DNA of 64,000 nt from Sedimenticola hydrogenitrophicus (GTDB lineage Bacteria > Pseudomonadota > Gammaproteobacteria > Chromatiales > Chromatiaceae). How positions within the stretch are numbered: position 1 is the first letter of the stretch; each line of letters starts with the position of its first letter. The stretch covers positions 124,001 through 188,000 of the forward strand of contig NZ_JAQGEI010000002.1 in NCBI RefSeq assembly GCF_029017505.1, written 5' to 3'. A program made the translations under genes and the position numbers. The notes below the pieces were generated by a model. That model had not been told where the DNA came from. It saw only the letters and a program-made list of their open reading frames with translations, and searched no databases. Of the stretch, positions 35,099-43,840 are shown in pieces.

Positions 35099-35821
35099 TT
35101 ATTCGCCCTTCTTCTCTTCCTGGGACTCAGGCAGGGCGTTGGGTGCCTCGAAGGAGAGCAGTTCCACCTCGAAGATCAGGGTCTCGTTGGGGCCGATGGC
35201 GCCGGGCGCACCGGTCTCGCCATAACCCAGGCTGGCGGGGATAACCAGTTTCCACTTGGCGCCCTGGTTCATCTGGCTGATGCCCTCGCGGAAACCGGGG
35301 ATCACGCCGTTCAGCGAGAAACTGGCGGGCTCGCCACGGGCGTAGGAGCTGTCGAACTCCTCACCGGAAATCAGGGTGCCGCGATAGTGTACCGTGACGG
35401 TGGACCCGGCCGCCGGTTTCTCGCCTGTGCCTGCCTGCAGCACCTGGTACTGCAACCCGCTGGGCAGGACCACCACGCCCTCCTGCTTGCTGTTCTCCGC
35501 CAGGAACTCTTCACCCGCCTGTTTGGCGGCGATCGATTTCTGCTCCTGGGCCTTGGCCATCGCCTCCTTGGTCTGCTGGAACGCCTCGGACATCTGCTGT
35601 GGGGTCAGCTGGGTGGTCTTGCCACCAAGCACATCATCCAGCGCTGCACCAAAGGCAGCCCCCTCGACCTTCACCCCCTGCTGTTGCAGCTGCTGCGCGA
35701 ACTGGTAACCCAAGGCATAGCTGAACCGTTGTTCCAGGCTGGTCAGCTCGGCGGCCTGAACGGAAAGGGCCGCAGTCGCCAGAACCGCCGCGGTGATAAT
35801 TGGTTTGATAGACACAGACAT
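35099..35821 (-). CDS. Periplasmic FKBP-type peptidyl-prolyl isomerase (Mip/FkpA-like)
   Basis: 240 residues with a signal peptide (cleavage about SVQA-AE). The N-terminal helical dimerisation region (YALGYQFAQQLQQQG to KQAGEEF) is followed by an FKBP domain with VTVHYRGTLISGEEFDSSY, FSLNGVIPGFREGI and SLGYGETGAPGAIGPN-TLIFEVELL. It folds secreted proteins in the periplasm. The C-terminus is charged (SQEEKKGE). Confidence 0.94.
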   Translation of the reverse strand: MSVSIKPIITAAVLATAALSVQAAELTSLEQRFSYALGYQFAQQLQQQGVKVEGAAFGAALDDVLGGKTTQLTPQQMSEAFQQTKEAMAKAQEQKSIAAKQAGEEFLAENSKQEGVVVLPSGLQYQVLQAGTGEKPAAGSTVTVHYRGTLISGEEFDSSYARGEPASFSLNGVIPGFREGISQMNQGAKWKLVIPASLGYGETGAPGAIGPNETLIFEVELLSFEAPNALPESQEEKKGE

Positions 35822-36098
35822 TGAATTTCCTTTGTGTGATTAATAGTGGCCCTGTGGGCCTGTAGGGTAAAACCGCAAGTTCTCAGGCGAACTTTCCATA
35901 AAACACTTGGGTAACCGCCAAGCGCACAAACCCGGGATCGACCTCCCTGTGCCGCGGTGGGAATAGCCGAAATTAATAATTGGCCGCCTATATTGCGTCA
36001 ATTAATTGCAAATAGTCACATTATTGACTATTTTATCCTTGGCAGGAATCGATTTGATCCCTATGCTGGGAACAGCTCTCTTTATCCGGATAACCGCC

Positions 36099-36338
36099 AT
36101 GGCCATCAGCCCCCTATCGGATACCGCCCTGCAGGGCATCCAGCGCGGCATGCGCCAGTTGCGCCGCAACGCGGCGGATATTGCCAGTGCCAACCAGCCG
36201 ACCGCCAAGACTCCGACCAAGGATGCGGTCCGCGCCCTGGTGGAACTTCACCAAAGCAGCCTGCAGGCCAGCGCCTCGGGCAAAGCATTCAAGACAGCCG
36301 ACGCCCTGTTAGGTTCCCTGCTCGACGTGAAGGCCTGA
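36099..36338 (+). CDS. Small protein resembling the N-terminus of flagellar rod/hook proteins
   Basis: 79 residues from ATG 36099 (GGA upstream). SDTALQGIQRGMRQLRRNAADIASANQ mirrors the N-terminal helix of rod/hook proteins such as FlgC, which normally reads ALSGIQ...L-V-A-NIANANT, but the rest of such a protein is absent. No flagellar gene is in the window. It may be a stand-alone family of short FlgC-like proteins or a remnant. The preceding 275 bp (35822-36098) hold no gene. Confidence 0.6.
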   Translation: MAISPLSDTALQGIQRGMRQLRRNAADIASANQPTAKTPTKDAVRALVELHQSSLQASASGKAFKTADALLGSLLDVKA

Positions 36339-36344
36339 AGTCCG

Positions 36345-37184
36345 TCAAAGATCGATAAAGCGCATCGAGAGATCGATCGCCCGCACATCCTTGGTCAGGG
36401 CGCCGACCGAGATGTCATCCACGCCGGCCTCGGCAATTTCCCGAATCGTCTCCAGGCTGACCCCACCCGATGCCTCGAGACGGGCCTGGCCATCGGCCCG
36501 TTTCACCGCCCGTCGCAACAGCTCAGGGGTGAAGTTATCCAGCAGAATCCGCCGCGCACCCGCCGCCAGCGCCTCCTCCAGCTCCGCCAGTGACTCCACT
36601 TCCACTTCGATCTCGATATCCGATGCCAGCGCCTGGGCGCGCTTCACCGCCGCGGTCACCGACCCGGCCGCCTTGATATGGTTCTCCTTGATCAGCACGG
36701 CATCGAACAGGCCGATCCGGTGATTATGGCAACCGCCACAGGTGACGGCATATTTCTGCTGCAGCCGCAGGCCCGGCACGGTCTTGCGGGTATCCAGGAT
36801 TCGCACCCCGGTGCCCGCCACCGCGTCCGCATACTGCCTGGCCAGGGTGGCGGTGCCGGAGAGGGTCTGCAGGTAGTTCAGCGCCGTCCGCTCACCGCTC
36901 AGCAGCGCCCGGGTATTGCCGTTCAATTCACAGACCAGCCGGTCGGCGTCGATCAGCTCGCCATCCCGGAAAAACCAGTCGATCACGATCCCCGGATCCA
37001 GCTGGCGGAACACCTCGGCAAACCAGGCGACCCCACAGACCACCGCCGCTTCCCGGCAGACTACCCTGACCCGGGAGCGGGCATCCGCGGGGATCAGCGC
37101 CGCCGTCCGGTCCCCCGTGCCCAGGTCCTCCGCCAGTGCCAGCCTCACCTGGGCCTGGATATCTTGCGGGCTTGGCAGGGACAA
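36345..37184 (-). CDS. nadC: Nicotinate-nucleotide diphosphorylase (carboxylating)
   Basis: 279 residues from TTG 37184, one base after the FKBP stop, which gives the family length; the frame is open further upstream inside the FKBP gene. It converts quinolinate and PRPP to nicotinate mononucleotide in NAD synthesis. Marks: [44 protein letters not shown] and LIKENHI. Probably cotranscribed with the FKBP gene. Confidence 0.95.
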   Translation of the reverse strand: [279 protein letters not shown]

Positions 37185-37185
37185 T

Positions 37186-37530
37186 TCAGCCGATCTCCAG
37201 CAGCTCAACCTCGAACACCAGGGTCGCATTGGGAGGAATCACCCCGCCGGCACCGCGTGCACCATATCCCAATTGGGGCGGTATGGTCAGTTTGCGCTTG
37301 CCGCCGATCTTCATCCCCTGCACGCCCTCATCCCACCCACGGATCACCTGCCCGGCGCCCAGGGCGAACGAGAACGGATCGTTGCGGTCAAGACTGGAAT
37401 CAAACTTGCGGCCGTCCGTAAGCCAGCCGGTGTAGTGCACCACCACCCGCTGCCCCGCCGCGGCGACCGCGCCCTCACCTTCGACCAGGTCATCATATTT
37501 GAGGCCGGAGTCGGTCATCTTTTCGGTCAT
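37186..37530 (-). CDS. Cytoplasmic FKBP-type peptidyl-prolyl isomerase
   Basis: 114 residues, a single minimal FKBP domain ([56 protein letters not shown]). No signal peptide. The second FKBP enzyme within 2.5 kb and the third in the window. Confidence 0.94.
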   Translation of the reverse strand: MTEKMTDSGLKYDDLVEGEGAVAAAGQRVVVHYTGWLTDGRKFDSSLDRNDPFSFALGAGQVIRGWDEGVQGMKIGGKRKLTIPPQLGYGARGAGGVIPPNATLVFEVELLEIG

Positions 37531-37609
37531 TACAGTGCCCTCTAGTCCAATGAATTTTCCTATTGTATACCGCCCGCGAACTCAACCACCAGCCAGAGCC
37601 GGGGCACAC

Positions 37610-37635
37610 AAAAAAGACCCCCGCGGGGCGGGGGC
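37610..37635 (-). terminator. Intrinsic terminator of the DUF1631 gene
   Basis: On the minus strand a GC-only hairpin (CCCCCGC against GCGGGGG) is followed by TCTTTTTT. It lies between DUF1631 and the downstream FKBP gene and so should end the former. Confidence 0.75.
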
Positions 37636-37670
37636 TGTAACGGCACAGTAATCCACTCACGTATTCACTT

Positions 37671-39941
37671 TCACGGCTCCTTCCCACCACCCGGCTTTTT
37701 CGATCCGGGGCTGTTCAGGGTCTCCACCAATGAGTTCAACGCCCGATCCATCAGCGGCACACTGATCTCGGGCAGCAGTACCGCTTTACCACTGCGCAGC
37801 CAGGCGCCCAGCCCCTGCCGTGTCACCTCCGCCACCTTCATCCCCCGGCGATTGACGAACAGGCAGCTGCCACTGATGTTGCTGCGCCAGGAGAGTTTGG
37901 CGCGGATCACCGCCCCGTCCTCTTCGTTCAGTTCCAGCCAGGTACCCAGCGCCAGCTTCGTGGCCTGGGCATCGAACGCATCGGGCTCGCTCACTATCGG
38001 GGCACTATGGGCATCCGCCGATTCCAGCACGATCTCCTCCATGACTTCACCGACCTCATCGATATGTTCCTCTTCGTCCGCCTGCTGGGTAAGGGTTTCA
38101 TCCAGGGCGCGTCCGCCGCGCAGACAGGCCAGATGACGCGCCTGCAGCCCCTTGAAGGCCCGATTCATCTTGTGTTGGTTGTAGGAGATCCCGGAGAGAC
38201 CGGCGCGCAAACCCTTGAGCAGTTCCGGAATGGAACGCAACAGCTCCTGACGCTCACTGTGGCTGGGTTTGGGCATCACGCTCCAGACCAGGCGCTCCAT
38301 CAGGTTCACCGCATCCGACCACTCGTCACTCTCCCGCCCCTTGCGCAGATAGATCAGCAGCAGCACATCATTCCAGCCATCCCGCACCAGGTTCTGCACC
38401 ACGTCGGGCACGTCGCCGTAATTGGACAGACAGCGGCCGATCTCATCCGCCACATGGCGCTTGGCCTCGACCAGCGCCTCCTTGCCCTGGGTCACCTGAG
38501 TGGCCCGCTCCTCGGCCACATGGGCGCCGCGTTGTTCGCGCTCGAGGAAGGCGGCAAACTGCTCATACAGCTCATCGAACAGCGCCAGGTCATCATCGAA
38601 CTTGGCCAGGATCCGGTTCACCGCCGATTCGATCCGGGCATACAGGCCGTCACCGCTACGTCCGGACTCCTCGGTCCAGCCGATCGCCGCCTGCGCCATG
38701 ACGTTGAGCAGGCGGCGCGCCGGATGATCCTTGCGGCTGAAAAAGCTCTTGTCCAGGATGGCCACCTTGAGCATCGGGATCTGCAGCCTGGCCAACAGGG
38801 CACGCATGGGGTCACTCAGACCGGGATCGTCGAGGATGAACTCGAACAGCATGGAGATGACATCGATGGTGTCTTCATCCACCCGACCAATCGCCATCCT
38901 GCCGGACGCCGCCTGGCCGATCTGCGGCATCTTCAGCAGCGCGGCGCGCATGCTCCGGGCATCCATCACCGGCGCGTTGGCCGCTTCCGCGATGTTGCCC
39001 TGATGCTGCAGCACCGACAGCGCCGACAGCAGGTTCACCGATTCGACATAATGCACATTCCCGGTGGGCGCCGCGAGGGATTCCGGGCGCCGCTGCAGCA
39101 GCAACTGTTGCAGGGTGGCGAACACCTCGGCCTGCATCTCGGGATTCTCTCCCGGCGCATAGGTCGCGCTGTCGGCCGCCGGGCTATACCCCGATGACGC
39201 CGTGGACGACGTCTGGTAGGGTGCATTGCGCCGCATGGTCGGCTTGATACCCGGCAGGATTCCCGCCTTGGCCAGGGTGGCATTGGCCTGGTCATAGAAC
39301 GCACCGAGATGCCCGATCAGCTCTTTTTCAAACTGCTTATAGATCACCAGCTTGACCGCGAGCGTCACCTCCAGGGTGGTGATGGCCTGCTCGAAGGCGC
39401 CGCACAAGGCGGCCGGGGCGAGCGGATTGCCCTCCTTGCCCATGGACACCCCATGCAGCAGGTAGCTGAACCGCTCATCCAGCGCATAGAGATCACGGTA
39501 GTAGGTGTTGTTGCCCTTGGAGACCATGCCGGTAATGGCCAGCCCCTCTTCCAGTTCATCGCTCTCCACCAGACCCAGCTCATCGCTGTTATAGGAACCC
39601 TCCAGCGTATGCCTGGAGACGGCCGCCGGCCCATGGGTCCAGAAGCGATCGAAGCGCCCCAGCACTCCCTTGTTGAAGGTGCTTTGAATCTGCTCGCGTT
39701 CGCGCCGCAGGACGCGCATCGATTCAAAATAGGCGGTCTGATTGTGATCGATCCCGGCCTTGTCCGCCTGGGTATAGAGCACATCGTCCAGCCGCTCGAA
39801 CAGCGCGTCCATCCGCTGCGGCAGGAACTTTACCAGCAACTGCCGGCACGCATTGATGGTGCCATGGTAACCGGGCCTGAGAACGACCCCCTGTTCCCCC
39901 GAACGCTTACCTTCAAATGAAATTATCTTCCCGGCATTCAT
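37671..39941 (-). CDS. DUF1631 family protein
   Basis: 756 residues from ATG 39941 (MNAGKIISFEGK). The frame is open further upstream but without family character. DUF1631 proteins are large cytoplasmic helical proteins, sometimes misnamed thymidine phosphorylase. The C-terminal part (LGTWLELNEEDGAVIRAKLSW, FVNRRGMKVAE) looks like a PilZ-related beta domain, so binding of cyclic di-GMP is possible but not shown; the RxxxR motif is not evident. Alone in its transcript. Confidence 0.85.
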   Translation of the reverse strand: MNAGKIISFEGKRSGEQGVVLRPGYHGTINACRQLLVKFLPQRMDALFERLDDVLYTQADKAGIDHNQTAYFESMRVLRREREQIQSTFNKGVLGRFDRFWTHGPAAVSRHTLEGSYNSDELGLVESDELEEGLAITGMVSKGNNTYYRDLYALDERFSYLLHGVSMGKEGNPLAPAALCGAFEQAITTLEVTLAVKLVIYKQFEKELIGHLGAFYDQANATLAKAGILPGIKPTMRRNAPYQTSSTASSGYSPAADSATYAPGENPEMQAEVFATLQQLLLQRRPESLAAPTGNVHYVESVNLLSALSVLQHQGNIAEAANAPVMDARSMRAALLKMPQIGQAASGRMAIGRVDEDTIDVISMLFEFILDDPGLSDPMRALLARLQIPMLKVAILDKSFFSRKDHPARRLLNVMAQAAIGWTEESGRSGDGLYARIESAVNRILAKFDDDLALFDELYEQFAAFLEREQRGAHVAEERATQVTQGKEALVEAKRHVADEIGRCLSNYGDVPDVVQNLVRDGWNDVLLLIYLRKGRESDEWSDAVNLMERLVWSVMPKPSHSERQELLRSIPELLKGLRAGLSGISYNQHKMNRAFKGLQARHLACLRGGRALDETLTQQADEEEHIDEVGEVMEEIVLESADAHSAPIVSEPDAFDAQATKLALGTWLELNEEDGAVIRAKLSWRSNISGSCLFVNRRGMKVAEVTRQGLGAWLRSGKAVLLPEISVPLMDRALNSLVETLNSPGSKKPGGGKEP

Positions 39942-39981
39942 AACTGGATTCCAATCGCTGCGTGTCTCATTCAGAATCGGC

Positions 39982-40001
39982 GGTACCCGAGCAAGGGTAC
40001 C
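39982..40001. promoter_or_regulatory. GGTACCC palindrome in divergent promoter region
   Basis: GGTACCC-gagcaa-GGGTACC, a perfect 7-bp inverted repeat, lies in the gap of about 290 bp between the divergent DUF1631 and DUF1538 genes. It may be an operator. Nothing else is recognised in that gap. Confidence 0.4.
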
Positions 40002-40227
40002 TCTACAGCATGGAGTCTGGACCCCGCTTGTTTCAGCTGTCGTGAGAGGCGTCACAAATAGCCAAAAGTCAAATAATTGCCACGCAAAGGCGTGACCTGG
40101 GTCCCAGCTAACACGGCAGTCACGCACATTTCAGACACTTCACCGGGTCGATACCGACCGCCCCATCCGTCCGAAACAGAATACACTTCTGGTTAACTTC
40201 AAATTGTCCGTCGTGTATTGTTACGGC

Positions 40228-40962
40228 GTGAACAGGCTCATCCAACACTTCGGCAAGGCGCTGGCGGAAAGCATCCGCGATCTACTACCTATTGTAGTCG
40301 TAATTGGCTGCTTCCAACTGCTGGTCTTCCGGCAACCGATCCCCGATCTGGGAAGGCTGCTGCTGGGAACCGTAGAGGTGGTGGTCGGCCTGACGTTGTT
40401 TGTGCAGGGACTGAAAATGGGCCTGTTCCCGATCGGCGAATCAATGGCCCATGATTTCGCCTCCAAGGGCAGCATACTCTGGCTCACCCTGTTTGCCTTC
40501 GCCCTGGGATTTGGCACCACGGTCGCCGAGCCGGCGCTGATCGCCATCGCGGATGAGGCCGCCCGGGTGGCCGCGATCGGCGGCATGATCAGTGCAGACG
40601 AAACGGCGATACGCCACTATGCCAACGGCCTGCGCCTGACCGTGGCCGTATCCGTGGGACTGGCCATCGTGATCGGGGTGATCCGCATCATCAAGGGCTG
40701 GCCGATACAGTATCTGATCATGGGCGGCTATGCCGGCGTGGTCATCATGACCGCCTTTGCCCCAGCCGAGATCATCGGCATCGCCTATGATTCCGGCGGG
40801 GTCACCACCTCCACCATCACCGTGCCGCTGGTCACCGCGCTGGGGGTCGGCCTGGCCAGCAGTATCCGCGGCCGCAACCCGATGACCGACGGCTTCGGCC
40901 TGATCGCCTTCGCCTCACTCACCCCGATGATATTCGTCATGGGCTATGGCATGCTGCTGTAA
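40228..40962 (+). CDS. DUF1538 membrane protein A (UmpA-like)
   Basis: About 244 residues from GTG 40228 (TTG 40204 is an alternative), seven or so membrane segments. Motifs: [18 protein letters not shown] and [17 protein letters not shown], both repeated in the next gene. A DUF1538 pair in Halomonas was, as I recall, reported as a monovalent-cation/proton antiporter named UmpAB; the two genes here fit such a heterodimer. The stop overlaps the next ATG. Confidence 0.85.
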   Translation: MNRLIQHFGKALAESIRDLLPIVVVIGCFQLLVFRQPIPDLGRLLLGTVEVVVGLTLFVQGLKMGLFPIGESMAHDFASKGSILWLTLFAFALGFGTTVAEPALIAIADEAARVAAIGGMISADETAIRHYANGLRLTVAVSVGLAIVIGVIRIIKGWPIQYLIMGGYAGVVIMTAFAPAEIIGIAYDSGGVTTSTITVPLVTALGVGLASSIRGRNPMTDGFGLIAFASLTPMIFVMGYGMLL

Positions 40963-41750
40963 TGAACTGGCTGTCAGATTTCTTCGGCACCCTCACCGCG
41001 ACCATTACCGATGTGCTGCCGATCGCCGCCATCCTGTTCGGCTTTCAGCTGTTTGTGTTGCGCAAGCAGGTACACCATCTGAAACAGGTCCTGACCGGTT
41101 TCCTGCTGGTGCTGCTCGGCCTCGCCCTGTTTCTGCAGGGTCTGGAGGGCGCACTCTTCCCGCTGGGCAAACTGATGGCGGTACAACTCACGGCGCCGGA
41201 GTTCCTCGGCATCAGCCAGACCGCGAACGAGCTCGGCAACAATTGGCAGCACTACCTCTGGGTCTACCTGTTCGCCTTCGCCATCGGCCTCACCACCACC
41301 ATTGCCGAACCCTCGCTGATCGCGGTAGCGATCAAGGCCAACCAGGTCTCCGGCGGCGCGGTCGGCACCTGGGGACTGCGCATCGCCGTGGCCCTGGGCG
41401 TGGCGATCGGCATCGCACTGGGCGCCTACCGCATTGTCACCGGCACCCCGCTACACTACTACATCATCACCGGCTACATCGTGGTGCTGATCCAGACCCT
41501 GTACTGCCCCAAGGCGATTATCGCCCTGGCCTATGACTCGGGCGGCGTCACCACCTCCACGGTGACCGTGCCGCTGGTGGCGGCGCTGGGACTGGGCCTC
41601 TCCAGCACCATCCCCGGGCGCAATCCCATGCTGGACGGATTCGGACTGATCGCCTTTGCCAGCCTTTTCCCCATTATGAGCGTAATGGGCTATGCACAAC
41701 TCAGTGAATGGCTTGCCCGACGGGCAAGAGAGACCCGAGCGAGGGATTAA
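40962..41750 (+). CDS. DUF1538 membrane protein B (UmpB-like)
   Basis: 262 residues, homologous to the preceding protein: FAFAIGLTTTIAEPSLIAVA and [24 protein letters not shown] 40962 overlaps the preceding stop (TAATG). Both proteins are in the inner membrane. The tail of positive residues (ARRARETRARD) faces the cytoplasm. The PII-like gene follows after 2 bp. Confidence 0.87.
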   Translation: MNWLSDFFGTLTATITDVLPIAAILFGFQLFVLRKQVHHLKQVLTGFLLVLLGLALFLQGLEGALFPLGKLMAVQLTAPEFLGISQTANELGNNWQHYLWVYLFAFAIGLTTTIAEPSLIAVAIKANQVSGGAVGTWGLRIAVALGVAIGIALGAYRIVTGTPLHYYIITGYIVVLIQTLYCPKAIIALAYDSGGVTTSTVTVPLVAALGLGLSSTIPGRNPMLDGFGLIAFASLFPIMSVMGYAQLSEWLARRARETRARD

Positions 41751-41752
41751 CT

Positions 41753-42103
41753 ATGCATTTCAAACTGATCATTGCCCTCATTGAGGACAGCAAGACCAAT
41801 ACCGTGGTGGATGCCGCCAGAAATGCCGGCGCCACCGGCTCCACCGTGATCAACCAGGCACGCGGCGAAGGGCTGCAGAAGAGCAAGACCTTCTTCGGCC
41901 TGAGCCTCGAGGTGCAGCGTGACATGGTACTGTTCCTGGTGGAAGAGCACCTGAGCCGGTGCATCCTCGAAACCATTGCCGAAGAGGGCGAGTTCGATGC
42001 CAAACCCGGCACCGGCATCGCCTTCCAGATCGATGTCGAGGACGCGGTCGGGGTCAGTCACCAGATTCGCCAGCTCACCAGCGTCGTGGAGGACGAGCTG
42101 TGA
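41753..42103 (+). CDS. PII-like signalling protein
   Basis: 116 residues with the PII ferredoxin-like fold pattern: MHFKLIIALIEDSKTNTVV, GATGSTVINQARG and a C-terminal DVEDAVGVSHQ. The T-loop Tyr of GlnB is absent (KSKTFFGLS instead), so it is not a classical nitrogen PII. In this operon it probably senses a nucleotide and controls the DUF1538 pair, as other PII-like proteins control transporters; this is inference. Confidence 0.82.
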   Translation: MHFKLIIALIEDSKTNTVVDAARNAGATGSTVINQARGEGLQKSKTFFGLSLEVQRDMVLFLVEEHLSRCILETIAEEGEFDAKPGTGIAFQIDVEDAVGVSHQIRQLTSVVEDEL

Positions 42104-42498
42104 CCAAGAAAGAGATCATCCGTGTACGGGATGTGATGAAGCCGCATGTGGACACCGTGGACGGTATGGACACGGTGGAGGCGGCATTGCGCAAGATGGA
42201 TCATGTCGAGACCAAGGTACTGGTGGTCAACAAGCGGGACGAGAACGACGCCTACGGCATTGTCATGTTCTCGGATATCGCCCGTAAGGTGCTGGCCAAG
42301 GATCGTCCCCCCTCCCGGGTCAATATCTATGAGGTGATGACCAAACCGGTGATCTCGGTCGAGCCCGACATGGATATCCGCTACTGCGCCCGACTGTTCG
42401 ACCGCCTGCACCTGTCGCGCGCCCCGGTGATCAGCCAGGGCGAGGTGCTGGGGGTGGTGAGTTTCTCCGATATGGTGGTGAAGGGTATAAAAAAATGA
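42100..42498 (+). CDS. CBS-domain pair protein
   Basis: 132 residues, two CBS motifs (VRDVMKPHVDTVDGMDTVEA and YEVMTKPVISVEPDMDIRYC). GTG 42100 overlaps the PII-like stop (GTGA). CBS pairs bind adenine nucleotides; with the PII-like protein this gives the transporter operon two possible nucleotide sensors. The stop overlaps the ampD start. Confidence 0.88.
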   Translation: MTKKEIIRVRDVMKPHVDTVDGMDTVEAALRKMDHVETKVLVVNKRDENDAYGIVMFSDIARKVLAKDRPPSRVNIYEVMTKPVISVEPDMDIRYCARLFDRLHLSRAPVISQGEVLGVVSFSDMVVKGIKK

Positions 42499-43055
42499 GC
42501 CGGACGGGATGGTCGGGCTGGCTGGACTCGGCGCGCCACTGCCCCTCGCCCAACCAGGACGAGCGCCCGGAATCCTGCGAGGTGGATCTGCTGGTGATCC
42601 ACAACATCAGCCTGCCGCCCGATGAGTACGGCGGCCCCTGGATCGACCGGCTGTTTCTCAATGACCTGCCGCCGGATGCCCACCCCTACTTTGCCGACAT
42701 CCATCAGTTGCGGGTCTCTGCCCACCTGCTGATCCGCCGCGACGGCGAACGGGTGCAGTACGTGCCGCTGCAGCGGCGTGCCTGGCACGCCGGCCACTCC
42801 TGCCACGCCGGGCGCGAGCGCTGCAACGACTACTCCATCGGCATCGAGCTGGAGGGGAGTGACGATACACCCTATACCGCAGCCCAGTACCGGGTGCTGG
42901 CCGAGACGATCCGCGAGATCCAGCGACACTACCCGGCGATCAGCGACCAGCGGATCACCGGCCACGGCGACATTGCCCCGGGGCGCAAGACCGACCCGGG
43001 CCCGGCCTTCGACTGGCCGCGGCTGCGGCGGCTGTTGGTAAAGTTTGAAGTTTGA
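42495..43055 (+). CDS. ampD: 1,6-anhydro-N-acetylmuramyl-L-alanine amidase AmpD
   Basis: 186 residues, a zinc amidase of peptidoglycan recycling. Zinc ligands and catalytic residues are visible in LVIHNIS (His about 36), ITGHGDIAPGRKTDPGPAF (His and Asp) and NDYSIGIELEG (Glu). No signal peptide, so cytoplasmic. ATG overlaps the CBS stop (ATGA), an unexpected operon partner. A 214 bp mobile palindrome begins 10 bp after its stop. Confidence 0.94.
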   Translation: MSRTGWSGWLDSARHCPSPNQDERPESCEVDLLVIHNISLPPDEYGGPWIDRLFLNDLPPDAHPYFADIHQLRVSAHLLIRRDGERVQYVPLQRRAWHAGHSCHAGRERCNDYSIGIELEGSDDTPYTAAQYRVLAETIREIQRHYPAISDQRITGHGDIAPGRKTDPGPAFDWPRLRRLLVKFEV

Positions 43056-43064
43056 AGTTTTAAG

Positions 43065-43278
43065 GTAACTACTCACCCGATATATACGTGATTGGCCTGC
43101 CTTGCTGGTCGATCTTGATGGCGCCTCGAATCCGGCCCCATTTTCAGATCAAGCCTGCCCTTGTTTGAGCGAAGCGAGTTTGGGCAGGCGCTGAAAAGGG
43201 GGCCGGATTCGAGGATACAAGCCATCATGTGAGGCCGGCAAGGCAGGCCAATCACTTCCAGGCCGGGTGAGTAGTTAC
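43065..43278. mobile_element. MITE copy M2 (no matching target duplication)
   Basis: 214 bp with perfect ends GTAACTACTCAC/GTGAGTAGTTAC and the same nested palindromes as M1 and M3. The flanking octamers GTTTTAAG (left) and CCCTGTTG (right) do not match, unlike M1 and M3. This is expected if the copy took part in recombination. It lies exactly at the ampD/lspA boundary, the proposed right-hand inversion junction. Confidence 0.88.
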
Positions 43279-43323
43279 CCCTGTTGATGGGTTACGTCGT
43301 GCCTCCTCCACCCATCCTACTCG

Positions 43324-43788
43324 CTAGGGGTCGGTCTTGCGCCCGACAAAGGCATCGACAAACATCAGCGCCACCCCCAGGGTGATGGCGATGTCCGCCA
43401 CGTTGAACGCCGGCCAATGATGGGATTGGTAGAAGAAGTCGAGGAAATCGATGACGTGGCCGAACAGCAGCCGGTCCAGCAGGTTGCCCAGCGCCCCACC
43501 GACCACCAGGCTGAGCGAGGCCGCCAGCAACCGCTCGTGCCTCAGCCGCGCCAGCCAGACGGTCAGGATCAGCACTACCACGGCCGCCACCAGGGCGAAG
43601 AACCAGCGCTGCCAGCCCCCCTGATCGCTGAGGAAACTGAACGCGGCGCCCTCGTTATAGGCCAGGGTCAGATTGAAAAAGGGCAGGATCGGGATGGTCT
43701 CATAGACCAGCAGGCTGGACTCGATCAGCTGCTTGCTGACCTGGTCCAACACCACGACCACTAACGATAACCAGAGCCAACGCTGCAT
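43324..43788 (-). CDS. lspA: Lipoprotein signal peptidase (signal peptidase II)
   Basis: 154 residues, four membrane segments. The catalytic Asp pair is in GGALGNLLDRL and AFNVADIAIT. NLTLAYNEGAAFSFL is the conserved first periplasmic part. It processes lipoproteins such as TatT and the ankyrin protein. It lies 52 bp downstream of ileS. Its usual downstream neighbours fkpB-ispH are 43 kb away. Confidence 0.96.
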   Translation of the reverse strand: MQRWLWLSLVVVVLDQVSKQLIESSLLVYETIPILPFFNLTLAYNEGAAFSFLSDQGGWQRWFFALVAAVVVLILTVWLARLRHERLLAASLSLVVGGALGNLLDRLLFGHVIDFLDFFYQSHHWPAFNVADIAITLGVALMFVDAFVGRKTDP

Positions 43789-43840
43789 GAGCCGATCCCT
43801 ATTGTATGCTGTCGGTTGAACGAGACGGGGTCACCACGAG

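Noticed and set aside
37671-39941. Thymidine phosphorylase
   Set aside because: This name is often attached to DUF1631 proteins, but no phosphorylase motif is present.
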